DNA of 42,102 bases from Ureibacillus sinduriensis BLB-1 = JCM 15800 (GCF_000772955.1 NZ_JPVO01000031.1:1-42102); one strand, 5' to 3'. Positions 24,891-34,782 are shown, counted from the first letter of the stretch. Translations and numbers: made by a program. The notes: generated by a model from the sequence alone, not told the origin.

Positions 24891-26090
24891 ATGCCCAAAA
24901 ATGTCTGGTTACTTGTTATCGGTGCATTTATTAACATTACAGGAAGCTCACTTATTTGGCCTTTAAATACAATTTACATGCATGATCATTTAGGACAGTC
25001 TCTGTCTGTGGCCGGGTTTGTCTTAATGATGAATGCCGGTGCGACCGTCTTGGGAAATTTGGTGGGCGGTTACTTGTTTGATAAATTAGGTGGTTATAAA
25101 TCAATCATGCTTGGTATTTCAATAACAGTCATCTCGTTAATCGGAATTACCATCTGGCATGGTTGGCCGCATTATGTCTACTTTTTAATCATTATGGGAT
25201 TCGGGAGTGGAATTGTTATCCCGGCGATGTTTGCTTTGGTAGGTTCAGTTTGGCCTGAAGGAGGCAGAAAAGGATTTAATGCGATTTATTTGGCGCAGAA
25301 CCTTGGGGTTGCCGTAGGACCAGCTCTGGCAGGACCTATTGCAGAGATGAGTTTTGACTATTTATTTATCTCGAATTTGGGTCTCTATATTATCTTTTTA
25401 TTGATCGCACTAATCACTTATCGTCACATGGTACCGAAGATTGAAAAAGGAAATAACGAGGAAGTTAATGAAAATAAACCATCAAAGGCAAACTTTTATT
25501 CACTGCTTATTTTGTGCAGTGCCTTTTTATTGGCATGGGTCGCTTATTCGCAATGGGCATCGACACTATCAACACATATTCAACAGCTGGGCATAGGATT
25601 GAAAGAATATAGCTTGCTATGGTCAATAAACGGGTTATTGATTATCACGCTTCAACCGTTGATTAGTCCGCTTGTTCAAAGGTTCGAGAAACAAATAAAA
25701 GGTCAGTTGGTTCTTGGAATGTTAATCATGATGGGCTCATTCATCATTATTTTATTCGCGGATAGCTTTAAAATGTTTGCCGTTGCCATGATGATATTAA
25801 CATTGGGGGAGATTTTTGTATGGCCGGCAGTGCCTACTATTGCAAATATGCTTGCACCAAAGGGTAAAGGTGGAACATACCAAGGAGTGGTAAATAGCAT
25901 CGGCTCTATCGGAAGAATGATTGGTCCATTTATCGGCGGAATAATCGTAGATGTTTATAACATGGATGTGCTAATTGCTGTGTTATGCGGTTTATTTATT
26001 ATTGGAATTGTTCCTTGTATACTGTATGATCGCCCATTGAAAAGAGGCAATGGCGAATATACTGAACATATTCCAGCTGATAATAATTAG
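24891..26090 (+). CDS. yttB: Major facilitator superfamily transporter (YttB-like)
   Basis: The 399-residue protein has twelve predicted transmembrane helices in two six-helix halves joined by a charged loop near residue 185. The MFS motif A region after TM2 reads GGYLFDKLGGYKS, and its echo in the second half is weaker. Family resemblance is to drug-efflux-type MFS proteins. Placement before leuS matches what I recall for yttB. The substrate is unknown. I chose ATG 24891 because GGAGGAG lies 7-8 bases upstream; ATG 24885 is only one base from it. No terminator is evident before the leuS T-box promoter. Confidence 0.85.
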   Translation: MPKNVWLLVIGAFINITGSSLIWPLNTIYMHDHLGQSLSVAGFVLMMNAGATVLGNLVGGYLFDKLGGYKSIMLGISITVISLIGITIWHGWPHYVYFLIIMGFGSGIVIPAMFALVGSVWPEGGRKGFNAIYLAQNLGVAVGPALAGPIAEMSFDYLFISNLGLYIIFLLIALITYRHMVPKIEKGNNEEVNENKPSKANFYSLLILCSAFLLAWVAYSQWASTLSTHIQQLGIGLKEYSLLWSINGLLIITLQPLISPLVQRFEKQIKGQLVLGMLIMMGSFIIILFADSFKMFAVAMMILTLGEIFVWPAVPTIANMLAPKGKGGTYQGVVNSIGSIGRMIGPFIGGIIVDVYNMDVLIAVLCGLFIIGIVPCILYDRPLKRGNGEYTEHIPADNN

Positions 26091-26124
26091 AAAATCTATT
26101 TTTAACCGATAATATAGGAAAGAC

Positions 26125-26153
26125 TTGTTTATTTTTCCTGTATCCATTAAAAT
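26125..26153 (+). promoter_or_regulatory. Promoter of the leuS T-box leader
   Basis: TTGTTT (26125-26130) and TAAAAT (26148-26153) are exactly 17 bases apart. Transcription would start near 26160, just before the T-box leader. Confidence 0.7.
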
Positions 26154-26174
26154 AAATAAAATATGAAAAGTACG

Positions 26175-26410
26175 ACAATGAGAAGGAACAGTAAATTTTG
26201 AAGCTTCAAAGAGAGCTAGCGGGTGGTGCGAGCTGGCAAGCGGAAAAATTGAACTCGCCTTGGAGTCTGTTTTGGTGAAGATAGTAGCTGAAACCGTTTT
26301 TCCACGTTATGGAACTAAAGCTGAGTGTAGTGTCACTAATTTGGGTGGTACCGCGGGAGTTGCAAATATCTCTCGTCCCTTTCTAAGGAAAGGGGCGGGT
26401 TTTTTTATTT
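26175..26410 (+). promoter_or_regulatory. T-box riboswitch (leucine, CUC specifier) for leuS
   Basis: Canonical T-box features appear in order. Stem I has AGAGAG and GGTGGTGCGAG. The specifier loop GAACTCGCC has CTC (26254-26256), a leucine codon. Stem II/III sequences follow, then the T-box core TGGGTGGTACCGCG (26342-26355), and last a terminator. Uncharged tRNA-Leu should pair with the specifier and the T-box bulge, form the anti-terminator and turn on leuS. Confidence 0.95.
26371..26408 (+). terminator. Conditional terminator of the T-box
   Basis: CTCGTCCCTTTC pairs with GAAAGGGGCGGG (one G-T pair), with loop TAAG and T7. Confidence 0.92.
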
Positions 26411-26551
26411 TTTTAAATATTTCGTCAACTTCAGCGAACTGTCCGCTTGTAAAGTAAATGTACTCTATGCATCAATGATTAGTATTACCATAATTAGGAT
26501 AATCTACTTTTGTTACAGTTTTTGTTAACTTCACTCAATATAGATCCAAGC

Positions 26552-26650
26552 CTCAACTGAATGAAGTCAACCCCCCGGCGGATGCCACAGATTTTAAAGG
26601 TATTTATCAAGCTAGCTTGATGAAATCTGGGCAAAAATAGGCCAAGGCGG
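26552..26650. repeat. Palindromic GC-rich element, candidate interspersed repeat
   Basis: Inside the 300 bases between the T-box and leuS is a block of unlike composition. It runs from about CCTCAACTGAATGAAG through CCCCCCGGCGGATGCC to GGGCAAAAATAGGCC. It contains a perfect 16-base palindrome ATCAAGCTAGCTTGAT (26608-26623) enclosed by CAGATTT (about 26588) and AAATCTG (about 26625). It has no reading frame. I suspect a dispersed non-coding repeat of this genus, but only one copy is in the window. Confidence 0.4.
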
Positions 26651-26714
26651 TTTTTGCAAAACTTCTTTCGTGTCGATACAGCGTGCCTTTAGAATACTTA
26701 GGAGGAGATAGCAT

Positions 26715-29129
26715 ATGAGTTTTAATCATCAACAAATCGAGAAAAAATGGCAACAATACTGGCTTGAAAATAAATCATTCAAAACATTGGATGATGCTTC
26801 CAAGCCGAAGTTTTATGCATTGGATATGTTCCCATATCCGTCGGGGGCAGGGTTACACGTTGGTCACCCGGAAGGTTACACAGCGACGGATATTTTATCG
26901 CGTTTTAAACGGATGCAAGGGTTTGATGTGCTGCATCCGATCGGTTGGGATGCATTTGGCTTGCCGGCTGAGCAGTATGCATTGGATACGGGGAATGACC
27001 CTGCTGAATTCACTGCGAAAAACATTGCGACATTCAAGCGTCAAATTCAGGAATTAGGGTTTTCTTATGATTGGGATCGTGAAATTAATACTACAGATCC
27101 CGGCTATTATAAATGGACACAGTGGATTTTTACAAAGCTTGTTGAAATGGACCTGGCTTATGTGGACGAAATCCCTGTAAACTGGTGTCCGGCATTGGGC
27201 ACAGTACTTGCCAATGAAGAAGTAATCGATGGCAAATCGGAGCGCGGTGGGCATCCGGTTGAACGTCGACCGATGCGTCAATGGGTTCTGCGTATTACAA
27301 AATATGCGGACCGCCTGCTTGATGATTTGGAAGAGGTAGACTGGCCGGAGTCAATTAAAGACATGCAGCGCAACTGGATTGGCCGTTCGGAAGGGGCACA
27401 AGTGAAGTTTTCGGTCGCTGGCACAGAAGACCAATTCGAAGTTTTCACAACGCGTCCCGATACTTTATTCGGGGCAACATACTGTGTATTGGCACCGGAG
27501 CATAAATTAGTAAATGAAATAACAACTGCAGATCAACGTGGTGCAGTGGAAGCATACCTAGAAAAAGTGAAAATGAAATCTGATCTTGAACGTACAGATT
27601 TAGCAAAAGAAAAAACCGGCGTATTTACAGGTGCATTTGCCGTAAATCCGATTAATGGCAAAGAAATTCCTATCTGGATTGCAGACTATGTATTGGCATC
27701 ATACGGCACAGGTGCTATTATGGCGGTTCCGGCACATGATGAGCGTGATTACGAGTTCGCAAAAGAGTTTGGTTTGGAAATCATTCCAGTCCTTGATGGC
27801 GGGGATATTGAAAAAGAAGCATACACAGGTGACGGCCCGCATATCAACTCTGATTTTTTAAATGGCTTAAATAAAGCGGATGGAATCTCTAATGCAATTA
27901 AATGGCTTGAAACAAATGGTGTAGGCGAGAAGAAAATTACGTATCGTTTACGTGATTGGTTATTCTCCCGTCAACGTTATTGGGGAGAACCAATTCCAGT
28001 GATCCATTGGGAAGACGGTACAATGACGACGATTCCGGTAAATGAACTGCCATTGGAACTACCGAAAACATCAAATATTCGTCCTTCCGGAACGGGTGAA
28101 TCACCACTGGCCAACATTGATGAATGGGTGAATGTAGTAGACCCTGCAACAGGCAAAAAAGGTCGCCGTGAAACGAATACAATGCCGCAATGGGCAGGTT
28201 CAAGCTGGTACTTCTTAAGATATATCGACCCCAAAAATGATGAAGCGATTGCTGACGAAGAATTATTGAAACGCTGGTTGCCGGTAGATATTTATATTGG
28301 CGGAGCCGAGCATGCCGTGCTTCACCTTCTGTACGCTCGTTTTTGGCATAAAGTTCTTTATGATTTGGGAGTAGTGCCGACTAAAGAACCATTCCAAAGA
28401 TTATTCAATCAAGGAATGATTCTTGGTGAAGGCAACGAAAAGATGTCCAAATCAAAAGGTAATGTAGTGAATCCTGATGATATCGTAAGTACTCATGGTG
28501 CAGATACGCTTCGATTATATGAAATGTTCATGGGTCCTTTGGACGCTTCTGTTGCATGGTCAACGAACGGTTTGGATGGGGCACGTCGTTTCTTGGATCG
28601 GATTTGGCGTCTATATACGACTGAGGAGGGTGCTTTATCCGAGAAAGTTCAAACAAGCTCAGATACGACACTTGAAAAATCGTACCACCAAACAGTGAAG
28701 AAGGTAACCGATGATTATGAGCACCTTCGTTTCAATACAGCGATTTCCCAAATGATGGTATTCATCAATGATTGCTATAAAGCTCAAGTTTTCCCGACTG
28801 AATATGCGGAAGGCTTTGTTAAACTATTGGCACCAATTGCACCGCATGTTGCCGAAGAGCTTTGGGAAATTCTTGGTCATACTGGAACACTTACGTATGA
28901 AGAATGGCCGACATTCGATGAGTCAAAACTAGTGGATGATGAAGTTGAAGTAGTCGTTCAAGTAAATGGCAAGTTGCGTGCAAAAGTGAAGGTAGCAAAA
29001 GATGTGTCAAGAGAACAACTTGAAGAAGTTGCGAAAGCTGATGAAAAAGTACTGGAATTCACAGAAGGTAAGCAAATCGTAAAAGTAATAGCAGTACCAG
29101 GGAAACTGGTGAATATCGTAGTGAAATAA
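26715..29129 (+). CDS. leuS: Leucyl-tRNA synthetase
   Basis: The 804-residue class I synthetase attaches leucine to tRNA-Leu. The HIGH motif reads HVGH (48-51, within [19 protein letters not shown]) and KMSKS is at 576-580 (EKMSKSKGN). Between them lie the zinc-region-like [15 protein letters not shown] and the CP1 editing domain with [11 protein letters not shown] and [15 protein letters not shown], which contains the conserved aspartate of post-transfer editing. The C-terminal domain ends [19 protein letters not shown] precedes ATG 26715. A leucine T-box controls it, and a terminator follows. Confidence 0.99.
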   Translation: MSFNHQQIEKKWQQYWLENKSFKTLDDASKPKFYALDMFPYPSGAGLHVGHPEGYTATDILSRFKRMQGFDVLHPIGWDAFGLPAEQYALDTGNDPAEFTAKNIATFKRQIQELGFSYDWDREINTTDPGYYKWTQWIFTKLVEMDLAYVDEIPVNWCPALGTVLANEEVIDGKSERGGHPVERRPMRQWVLRITKYADRLLDDLEEVDWPESIKDMQRNWIGRSEGAQVKFSVAGTEDQFEVFTTRPDTLFGATYCVLAPEHKLVNEITTADQRGAVEAYLEKVKMKSDLERTDLAKEKTGVFTGAFAVNPINGKEIPIWIADYVLASYGTGAIMAVPAHDERDYEFAKEFGLEIIPVLDGGDIEKEAYTGDGPHINSDFLNGLNKADGISNAIKWLETNGVGEKKITYRLRDWLFSRQRYWGEPIPVIHWEDGTMTTIPVNELPLELPKTSNIRPSGTGESPLANIDEWVNVVDPATGKKGRRETNTMPQWAGSSWYFLRYIDPKNDEAIADEELLKRWLPVDIYIGGAEHAVLHLLYARFWHKVLYDLGVVPTKEPFQRLFNQGMILGEGNEKMSKSKGNVVNPDDIVSTHGADTLRLYEMFMGPLDASVAWSTNGLDGARRFLDRIWRLYTTEEGALSEKVQTSSDTTLEKSYHQTVKKVTDDYEHLRFNTAISQMMVFINDCYKAQVFPTEYAEGFVKLLAPIAPHVAEELWEILGHTGTLTYEEWPTFDESKLVDDEVEVVVQVNGKLRAKVKVAKDVSREQLEEVAKADEKVLEFTEGKQIVKVIAVPGKLVNIVVK

Positions 29130-29136
29130 TGTTTTA

Positions 29137-29176
29137 GCAGGATGCAGCCACCTAGTTGGTTGCATTCTGTTTTATT
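29137..29176 (+). terminator. Terminator of leuS
   Basis: CAGGATGCAGCCA and TGGTTGCATTCTG form an imperfect stem with a short loop, followed by TTTTATTTT. Confidence 0.8.
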
Positions 29177-29535
29177 TTCAGGACATACCTATGCAACTCT
29201 TATATAGATAGCATTTTGTAGTTTAAGGTCAATTAAAGAAGGCAAATTAATGTGTACGTCAGTAAAAAAATTCCCGTAAAATGAGATTCGATTAAATCAA
29301 CGGGAGATCCATGACAGGCTTCGTCGTACAGGTATGTTTTGTTTAGTAAAATGCCCTTTTACACACACTAAACTAATCATGGCAGGTACTAAAATCTAAT
29401 TCATGATCATTGATGCTATTGCTTCCCTAAACTAAATCGCTTTTTCAACAAAACAGTGTATAATAAACAAGCTTGATCGTTTTACTTATTACAAATTTTA
29501 CTTAAACTTAATAAACATATAGTTAGGATGACTTG
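29177..29535. other. Intergenic region with a minus-strand terminator-like hairpin
   Basis: No gene is visible. On the minus strand, TCCCGT...ACGGGAA (29305-29271) is followed by T7, which looks like an intrinsic terminator (29264-29305), although no minus-strand gene ends here. TTTAGT and ACTAAA near 29340-29373 can also pair. TATAAT at 29459-29464 with a poor -35 is the best plus-strand promoter candidate for the next gene. Confidence 0.4.
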
Positions 29536-30732
29536 ATGAATCACGTAGTTGAATTAATGTTAAAACCAAATTTTGTGGCAGAGATTTCAAATGGATACCC
29601 GCTTATATTAAAAGAGGCAGCTGAATCAATCGATGAAACATTAGAGGAAGGGACAATATTAAAAATTGTTCGACCAAATCGAAAATATATCGCTACCGGC
29701 TATTACGGAAAGCAAAACAAGGGAATAGGGTGGGTCTTGACAAATAACCCATTAGAAGAAATAGATGAAGTCTTTTTCGAAGTTAAGTTCAAGCATTCCA
29801 TCAGCAAGCGGGATAAGTTCTATAAAAAGGATGATACAACGGCCTTTCGCGTATTTAATGGTGAAGGTGACGGAATCGGTGGGCTGACAATCGATTATTT
29901 TGACGGTTTCTATTTAGTCAGCTTCTATAGCAGGGGGATTTATTCTTTCCGTGATGCTATTTTCAATGCACTAAAAAAGACTGTGAACATTCGCGGGATA
30001 TACGAAAAAAAACGTTTTGATACGAATGGCCAATATGTTGATCAGGACGATTATGTGGAAGGGGAAGTGGGTCAATTTCCTCTCATTATAAAAGAAAATG
30101 GCATGAACTTTGCGGTCAATCTAAATGATGGTGCAATGACCGGGATTTTCCTTGATCAAAGAAATGTTCGACTAGCGCTAAGAGAACATTATTCGAAGGG
30201 GAAAACAGTTTTAAATACATTTTCTTACACAGGTGCTTTCTCCGTTGCGGCCGCATTAGGCGGGGCTTATGAAACGACAAGTGTTGATCTTGCCAAAAGA
30301 AGTTTGCCTATGACGATTGAACAATTCAGTGTGAATGGAATCGATTATGAACAGCAACAAATCAAGGTGATGAATGTATTTGATTACTTCTCATATGCAG
30401 CAAGACACCAATTGAAATATGATGTGGTTGTACTCGACCCACCTAGCTTTGCCCGTACAAAAAAAATGACATTCAGTACTGCAAAAGACTATCCCAAACT
30501 TATCGCTCAAGCAATCGAGATTACAGCTCCAGACGGTTTAATCATCGCATCGACAAATAATGCAAGCTTTAATATGAAAAAGTTTAAAACGTTTATCGAC
30601 AAGGCATTTAAAGAAAAAAGTAAGCGGTATAAAATCGTAGAACAGTATCAGCTTCCAGATGACTTTGCTACTTTGGAAGAATATCCGGAATTTAATTATT
30701 TAAAAGTATGCATGATCCAATTACTTAAATAA
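29536..30732 (+). CDS. Class I SAM-dependent rRNA methyltransferase, RlmI-like
   Basis: The 398-residue protein has an N-terminal PUA domain (about 1-75), a linker domain, and a Rossmann methyltransferase domain. The SAM-binding strand reads TVLNTFSYTGAFSVAA. The catalytic and base-binding motif is DPPSF (Asp301 to Phe305, in VVLDPPSFARTKK). The layout matches RlmI, which makes m5C1962 in E. coli 23S rRNA, and its Bacillus relatives (YwbD type). The Bacillus target base is not certain, so I give no symbol. ATG 29536 has a weak AGGA upstream; a TTG just before it is the only alternative. The small next gene follows after 13 bases, probably in the same transcript. Confidence 0.88.
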   Translation: MNHVVELMLKPNFVAEISNGYPLILKEAAESIDETLEEGTILKIVRPNRKYIATGYYGKQNKGIGWVLTNNPLEEIDEVFFEVKFKHSISKRDKFYKKDDTTAFRVFNGEGDGIGGLTIDYFDGFYLVSFYSRGIYSFRDAIFNALKKTVNIRGIYEKKRFDTNGQYVDQDDYVEGEVGQFPLIIKENGMNFAVNLNDGAMTGIFLDQRNVRLALREHYSKGKTVLNTFSYTGAFSVAAALGGAYETTSVDLAKRSLPMTIEQFSVNGIDYEQQQIKVMNVFDYFSYAARHQLKYDVVVLDPPSFARTKKMTFSTAKDYPKLIAQAIEITAPDGLIIASTNNASFNMKKFKTFIDKAFKEKSKRYKIVEQYQLPDDFATLEEYPEFNYLKVCMIQLLK

Positions 30733-30745
30733 GGAATGAGTAACT

Positions 30746-30928
30746 ATGAAATATACAAAATCCACAATGCTCAAATTAGTTAACGAAGAACGTGAGCTTC
30801 ATGATGAATTGAAGCGGATTAAAAGTGAAATGGGGCTGGAAAAAAACCTGGCTTTAAAGGCGTTGTATCACTCAACAGTAGCCGATGGTGGACGCTATCA
30901 AGAACGTTACCAGGAACTAGATCGATAA
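30746..30928 (+). CDS. Small coiled-coil hypothetical protein, 60 residues
   Basis: I do not recognise a family. The short protein is charged and helical, with a probable coiled coil at about 8-32 (LVNEERELHDELKRIKSEMG), and ends YQERYQELDR. There is no cysteine, signal or membrane segment. AAGGAATGAG lies upstream of ATG 30746. It starts 13 bases after the methyltransferase gene and ends at a strong terminator, so it is the last gene of that operon. This spacing and a good ribosome site support a real gene. Confidence 0.7.
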   Translation: MKYTKSTMLKLVNEERELHDELKRIKSEMGLEKNLALKALYHSTVADGGRYQERYQELDR

Positions 30929-30935
30929 TTGCCAT

Positions 30936-30966
30936 GCTTGAAGGTGAGCCTTCAAGCTTTTTTGGC
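30936..30966 (+). terminator. Terminator of the methyltransferase operon
   Basis: GCTTGAAGG and CCTTCAAGC pair perfectly around a four-base loop, with T6 next. Confidence 0.95.
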
Positions 30967-30985
30967 TTTTTTTTGAAAGTGGAGA

Positions 30986-31014
30986 TTGACATATAAAACC
31001 ATTAAATTTATTAT
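30986..31014 (+). promoter_or_regulatory. Strong sigma-A promoter upstream of cobA
   Basis: TTGACA (30986-30991) and TATTAT (31009-31014) are 17 bases apart. Transcription would begin near 31021, about 210 bases before cobA, and run into the hairpin at 31061. Confidence 0.7.
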
Positions 31015-31060
31015 GTATATAAGTTTACTATGATTTGAATAGCTGACTAGAAAACTAGAG

Positions 31061-31122
31061 GCCCCAATAAACCTTTGATGCACATATACCTCCGGGTCAT
31101 CATAGGCTTTATTGGGGTCTTT
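31061..31122 (+). other. Long hairpin in the cobA leader (possible attenuator or small-RNA end)
   Basis: GCCCCAATAAA-CCTTTGATG (31061-31080) is complementary to CATCATAGG-CTTTATTGGGG (from 31098), with few mismatches and an 18-base loop. TCTTT follows, a short U-tract. It lies between two promoter-like sites. Either a roughly 100-base RNA ends here or the operon leader is attenuated. Confidence 0.5.
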
Positions 31123-31168
31123 AAAAATTAAGTAAAATACTGAAAAATCATATTTTTCAAAAACATAG

Positions 31169-31198
31169 TTGACCGGTAAGAATTGTTGTGTTTATATT
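31169..31198 (+). promoter_or_regulatory. Second promoter directly before cobA
   Basis: TTGACC (31169-31174) is 18 bases from TATATT (31193-31198). This lies downstream of the leader hairpin and 36 bases before the cobA start. Confidence 0.5.
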
Positions 31199-31233
31199 AA
31201 AGTAATATTTTTTTGCTGCGTAGGGGGTTCATA

Positions 31234-32004
31234 ATGGGAAAAGTATATATAGTTGGAGCTGGGCCGGGAAGTGTAGACTTAATAACCGTTAAAGGTTTAA
31301 GGTGCATTCAGCAAGCAGATGTGATTTTATACGACCGGCTAGTGAATAAGGAACTGCTTGAATTTGCCAAACCCAATGCTGAGCTTATTTTTGTTGGCAA
31401 GCTGCCAAAATTGCATGGCGTGATCCAAGATCGAATTCATAGATTGCTAGTGGAGCATGCGATGCAAGGTAAGGTGGTCACCCGTTTAAAAGGAGGCGAT
31501 CCATTTGTTTTCGGCCGTGGTGCTGAAGAAGCCGAAATATTAGTGGAGGCAGGGATCCCTTTTGAAATTGTTCCCGGTGTCACTTCCGGTGTCGCTGCTC
31601 CAGCATATGCTGGAATTCCTGTAACCCATCGTGATTACGGATCTAGCTTCGCCCTTGTAACCGGTCATATGCGGGAAGGAAAAGATGATACGATTAATTG
31701 GAAAGGTTTAGCTGAATCAATTGATACTCTTGCCATATATATGGGTGTAGGCAATCTACCCTATATTACAGGGCAACTTATAAAATTCAAGCGCAATCCC
31801 TCAACACCTGTAGCACTTATACATTGGGGGACAACTGACAATCAAAGAACGATTACCGGGACATTGGAAACAATTGTAGACATAGCAAAAAACGAGAACA
31901 TTCAAAATCCAAGCATGATTCTTGTTGGTGAAGTAGTAAAAATGCGTGAAAAAATTGCATGGTTTGAAGAGACAAAAGGGAATTTTCAGGAAATTTCAGT
32001 TTGA
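31234..32004 (+). CDS. cobA: Uroporphyrinogen-III C-methyltransferase (SUMT)
   Basis: The 256-residue enzyme performs two SAM-dependent methylations of uroporphyrinogen III to give precorrin-2, the first step to siroheme. Family motifs are YIVGAGPGSVDLIT (5-18), VTRLKGGDPFVFGRGAEEAE and VPGVTSGVAAPAYAGIPVTHRD. AGGGGG lies 6 bases before ATG 31234; the longer frame from 31213 lacks a ribosome site. It corresponds to YlnD in B. subtilis, where it also sits in a sulfur operon. sirB follows after 16 bases. With sirB and sirC it makes the siroheme that CysI needs. Confidence 0.93.
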   Translation: MGKVYIVGAGPGSVDLITVKGLRCIQQADVILYDRLVNKELLEFAKPNAELIFVGKLPKLHGVIQDRIHRLLVEHAMQGKVVTRLKGGDPFVFGRGAEEAEILVEAGIPFEIVPGVTSGVAAPAYAGIPVTHRDYGSSFALVTGHMREGKDDTINWKGLAESIDTLAIYMGVGNLPYITGQLIKFKRNPSTPVALIHWGTTDNQRTITGTLETIVDIAKNENIQNPSMILVGEVVKMREKIAWFEETKGNFQEISV

Positions 32005-32020
32005 GAAAGAAGGGAAATGA

Positions 32021-32779
32021 ATGCAAGCAGTATTATATGTCGCACATGGTAGCCGAATAAAAGCCGGTGTAGAAGAAGCGAGAAGTTTTATTGAAACAGT
32101 GAAACCCCAGATTGATGTTGAGATACAAGAAATCTGCTTCCTTGAGCTTGCGGATCCTTCTATTGTGGAAGGCGTTTCTGCATGCGTTGCAAAAGGTGCG
32201 ACGGAAATTGCAATCATTCCCATTCTATTATTGACGGCCAATCATGCAAAGCAAGATATCCCCCATGAAATTAATAAAGCACAGAAACTTTATCCAAAGG
32301 TTTCTTTTACGTTCAGCAAACCTTTCGGCATCCAAAAAAAATTGATTGATAGTTTACAGGAGCGAGTGCGACAAAAGAGCACGAAGCCCAATGAGGAGGT
32401 TGAAGTTTTGCTTATTGGACGCGGAAGCAGTGATGAAAGCGTTCAAATAGATTTCCAGCAAATTGCGGATAACCTAAAACGATCGTATAACTATGCAAAG
32501 GTTGATATTTGTTTCTTGTACGGGAAAGGCCCTTCATTTGAAAATGCATTAGAGCAATTACAAAACAATCGGAAAAATCCAGTATATGCAGTCCCATATA
32601 TTTTGTTTACTGGCCTATTGGAAATGGGGATTCAAAAGAAAATGGCAAGTTTTAAATTCCCGGAAGATGAAGTAGTACTTTGTGAAAGCTTAGGGTGTGA
32701 CGAAAACGTCCGTCAAGTGTTGATAGAACAAGTAAAAGAAACGTTATATTCGTATAGGGGGAGTGTTCAGAATGGATAA
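32021..32779 (+). CDS. sirB: Sirohydrochlorin ferrochelatase SirB (CbiX family)
   Basis: The 252-residue protein has two CbiX-like halves. The first begins YVAHGSRIKAG with metal-binding His9 and has His75 (LTANHAKQDIP). The second begins VLLIGRGSSDES, where the histidine is replaced, as is usual for the two-domain type. It inserts Fe2+ into sirohydrochlorin to form siroheme. It corresponds to B. subtilis YlnE. It overlaps yezD by 8 bases, so both are translationally coupled. Confidence 0.9.
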   Translation: MQAVLYVAHGSRIKAGVEEARSFIETVKPQIDVEIQEICFLELADPSIVEGVSACVAKGATEIAIIPILLLTANHAKQDIPHEINKAQKLYPKVSFTFSKPFGIQKKLIDSLQERVRQKSTKPNEEVEVLLIGRGSSDESVQIDFQQIADNLKRSYNYAKVDICFLYGKGPSFENALEQLQNNRKNPVYAVPYILFTGLLEMGIQKKMASFKFPEDEVVLCESLGCDENVRQVLIEQVKETLYSYRGSVQNG

Positions 32780-32918
32780 AAAACAAGCAAATTTTGAACA
32801 GGCAATAGAAAATCTAAAAAAAATGATGAGTACGATGAAGTATGGCTCAATAACGTTAATTGTCCAAGATAACACCATTGTGCAAATCGAAAAGAATGAG
32901 AAGATTCGATTAAAATAA
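32772..32918 (+). CDS. yezD: YezD family small protein (DUF2292)
   Basis: This 48-residue protein has the DUF2292 pattern: a helical N terminus and then YGSITLIVQDNTIVQIEK (24-41) ending KIRLK. Family members are found with sulfate/sulfite-assimilation genes; the function is unknown. ATG 32772 overlaps the end of sirB by 8 bases and is preceded by GGGGGAG. cysJ begins 24 bases later. The position inside the siroheme-sulfite operon supports a real gene with a sulfur-related role. Confidence 0.88.
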   Translation: MDKKQANFEQAIENLKKMMSTMKYGSITLIVQDNTIVQIEKNEKIRLK

Positions 32919-32942
32919 TTTAGGCGAAGAGGTGTGTCGGAA

Positions 32943-34769
32943 GTGAAGTTAGAAGTAACAAATAGCCCTTTTAACGAACAACAAGTCCAGCAACTAAATG
33001 AAATTTTTGCAACATTAACACAAAACCAAAAAATTTGGTTAACGGGTTACTTGAGCGCAACTGCTTTAGTAGGTACACAATCTACAAATGAATCAACTGT
33101 AGTGGAGCAACCATCGAATAGTGCCGGCGTATTGCCAACTGCAAAAAAAGCTCCATCCAAGCACATAACGGTTTTGTATGCTTCGCAGACAGGCAATGCC
33201 AGTAAACTGGCTAAAAAATATGGGGAACAGTTGCAAAAGTTTGGTTTTGAAGTGAATGTATCTTCGATGAGCGATTTTAAAACAAATGCCTTAAAAAAAT
33301 TGGATCATCTGCTTGTGATTGCAAGTACCCACGGGGAAGGCGAGCCGCCGGATAACGCCATTGCATTCCATAGCTACCTTTATGGGAAGCGGGCTCCAAG
33401 ATTAGATCATGTTAAATTTGCGGTTCTTTCTTTAGGCGATAGTTCCTACGAATTCTTTTGCAAAACAGGGCAAGATTTCGATGAGCAGTTAGAAAAACTT
33501 GGTGCCCAAAGATTGGTTGACCGTGTTGATTGCGACCTTGATTACGACGAGCCAGCAGCCAAATGGTTTGATACCGTAAAAGAAAAATTGCAGGAAGATC
33601 AAGTGAGCGGTCAAACATTGCAAGAAGCAGCTCCTACTGTTTTGGAATCGTCGGTCCAGTACACTCGCAAAAACCCATTCAATGCAGAAATATTGGAAAA
33701 AATTAATCTGAACGCTGAGGGCTCGAATAAAGAAACGATCCACTTGGAGTTATCTCTGGAGAATTCCGGTATCACATTCGAGCCAGGCGATAGTCTTGCC
33801 ATCTATCCAAAAAATAATGAAAATCTAGTGAGTTCACTGATTGCCGCTTTAGGTTTCAATGCTGAAAAATCAGTAAATGTGGAGGGCGAAGAAGTAACAC
33901 TGAAAGATGCTTTGACAAATTTACTTGAAGTTACAGTCCTCTCCAAACAAGTTATGCAAAAAATTGGTGAATACACATTAAACGATGATTTCCACGCATT
34001 GCTTGCAGACCGTACAGCATTTAAGAGCTATACACATGGCCGGGATCTATTGGATATTGTCGAAAAATTCGCTCCCTATAGTTGGGATGAACAAAACTTT
34101 GTCAATGTACTAAGAAAGCTGCCTGCACGTCAATATTCTATTTCGAGTAGTCTCGCGGCGTACCCAGACGAAGTGCATGTCACGATTGGGGCTGTCCGCT
34201 ATGAATTGGAAGGGCGTGAAAGGCTAGGTGTTTGCTCCACACATGTTGCAGATAACTTAGAAATTGGTGATCACGTAAGGGTTTATGTACAACAAAACCC
34301 GAATTTCAAATTACCAACCGATGACAAACCGATCATCATGGTCGGACCTGGTACAGGAGTTGCTCCATTCCGTTCCTTTATTCAAGAGCGTGAAGAGCGT
34401 GGTGCGGAAGGAAAGAACTGGCTATTCTTTGGAGACCAACATTTTGTAACAGACTTTTTATACCAAACGGAATGGCAAAGCTGGCTCAAATCTGGTGTAC
34501 TAACAAAACTGGATTTAGCTTTTTCCCGGGACAGAGCAGAAAAAGTTTACGTACAACACAAAATGCAAAAGCATGCGGCTGAAATATTCGAATGGCTGGA
34601 GCAAGGTGCTTATTTCTTCGTATGTGGAGATAAGGATCAGATGGCTGCAGACGTTCATAATACATTGCTACATATCATTGCAGATCAAGGAAACAAAACT
34701 GAAGAACAAGCAAAAGAATATCTGGAAAATCTGCGTAAACAAAAGCGCTATCAACGAGATGTATATTAA
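32943..34769 (+). CDS. cysJ: Sulfite reductase (NADPH) flavoprotein alpha subunit
   Basis: The 608-residue protein passes electrons from NADPH through FAD and FMN to CysI. An N-terminal flavodoxin domain starts near residue 78 ([15 protein letters not shown], then [12 protein letters not shown] and [13 protein letters not shown]). The FAD domain has the arginine-tyrosine-serine motif ARQYSISSS and GVCSTHVAD. The NADPH domain has [14 protein letters not shown] and ends with YQRDVY, the FAD-stacking aromatic. I chose GTG 32943 because AGAGGTG lies 8 bases upstream and the protein then begins [11 protein letters not shown], like the B. subtilis start I recall. GTG 32934 is too close to the ribosome site. 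Confidence 0.95.
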   Translation: MKLEVTNSPFNEQQVQQLNEIFATLTQNQKIWLTGYLSATALVGTQSTNESTVVEQPSNSAGVLPTAKKAPSKHITVLYASQTGNASKLAKKYGEQLQKFGFEVNVSSMSDFKTNALKKLDHLLVIASTHGEGEPPDNAIAFHSYLYGKRAPRLDHVKFAVLSLGDSSYEFFCKTGQDFDEQLEKLGAQRLVDRVDCDLDYDEPAAKWFDTVKEKLQEDQVSGQTLQEAAPTVLESSVQYTRKNPFNAEILEKINLNAEGSNKETIHLELSLENSGITFEPGDSLAIYPKNNENLVSSLIAALGFNAEKSVNVEGEEVTLKDALTNLLEVTVLSKQVMQKIGEYTLNDDFHALLADRTAFKSYTHGRDLLDIVEKFAPYSWDEQNFVNVLRKLPARQYSISSSLAAYPDEVHVTIGAVRYELEGRERLGVCSTHVADNLEIGDHVRVYVQQNPNFKLPTDDKPIIMVGPGTGVAPFRSFIQEREERGAEGKNWLFFGDQHFVTDFLYQTEWQSWLKSGVLTKLDLAFSRDRAEKVYVQHKMQKHAAEIFEWLEQGAYFFVCGDKDQMAADVHNTLLHIIADQGNKTEEQAKEYLENLRKQKRYQRDVY

Positions 34770-34782
34770 GGGGGAAGTACGA

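Noticed and set aside
26260..26457. Small plus-strand frame over the T-box
   Set aside because: It is made of conserved RNA elements (T-box core and terminator), not of a protein family.
34573..34782. N-terminal extension of cysI overlapping cysJ by about 200 bases
   Set aside because: The extension is cysJ sequence in another frame; a strong ribosome site and the family start place cysI at 34783.
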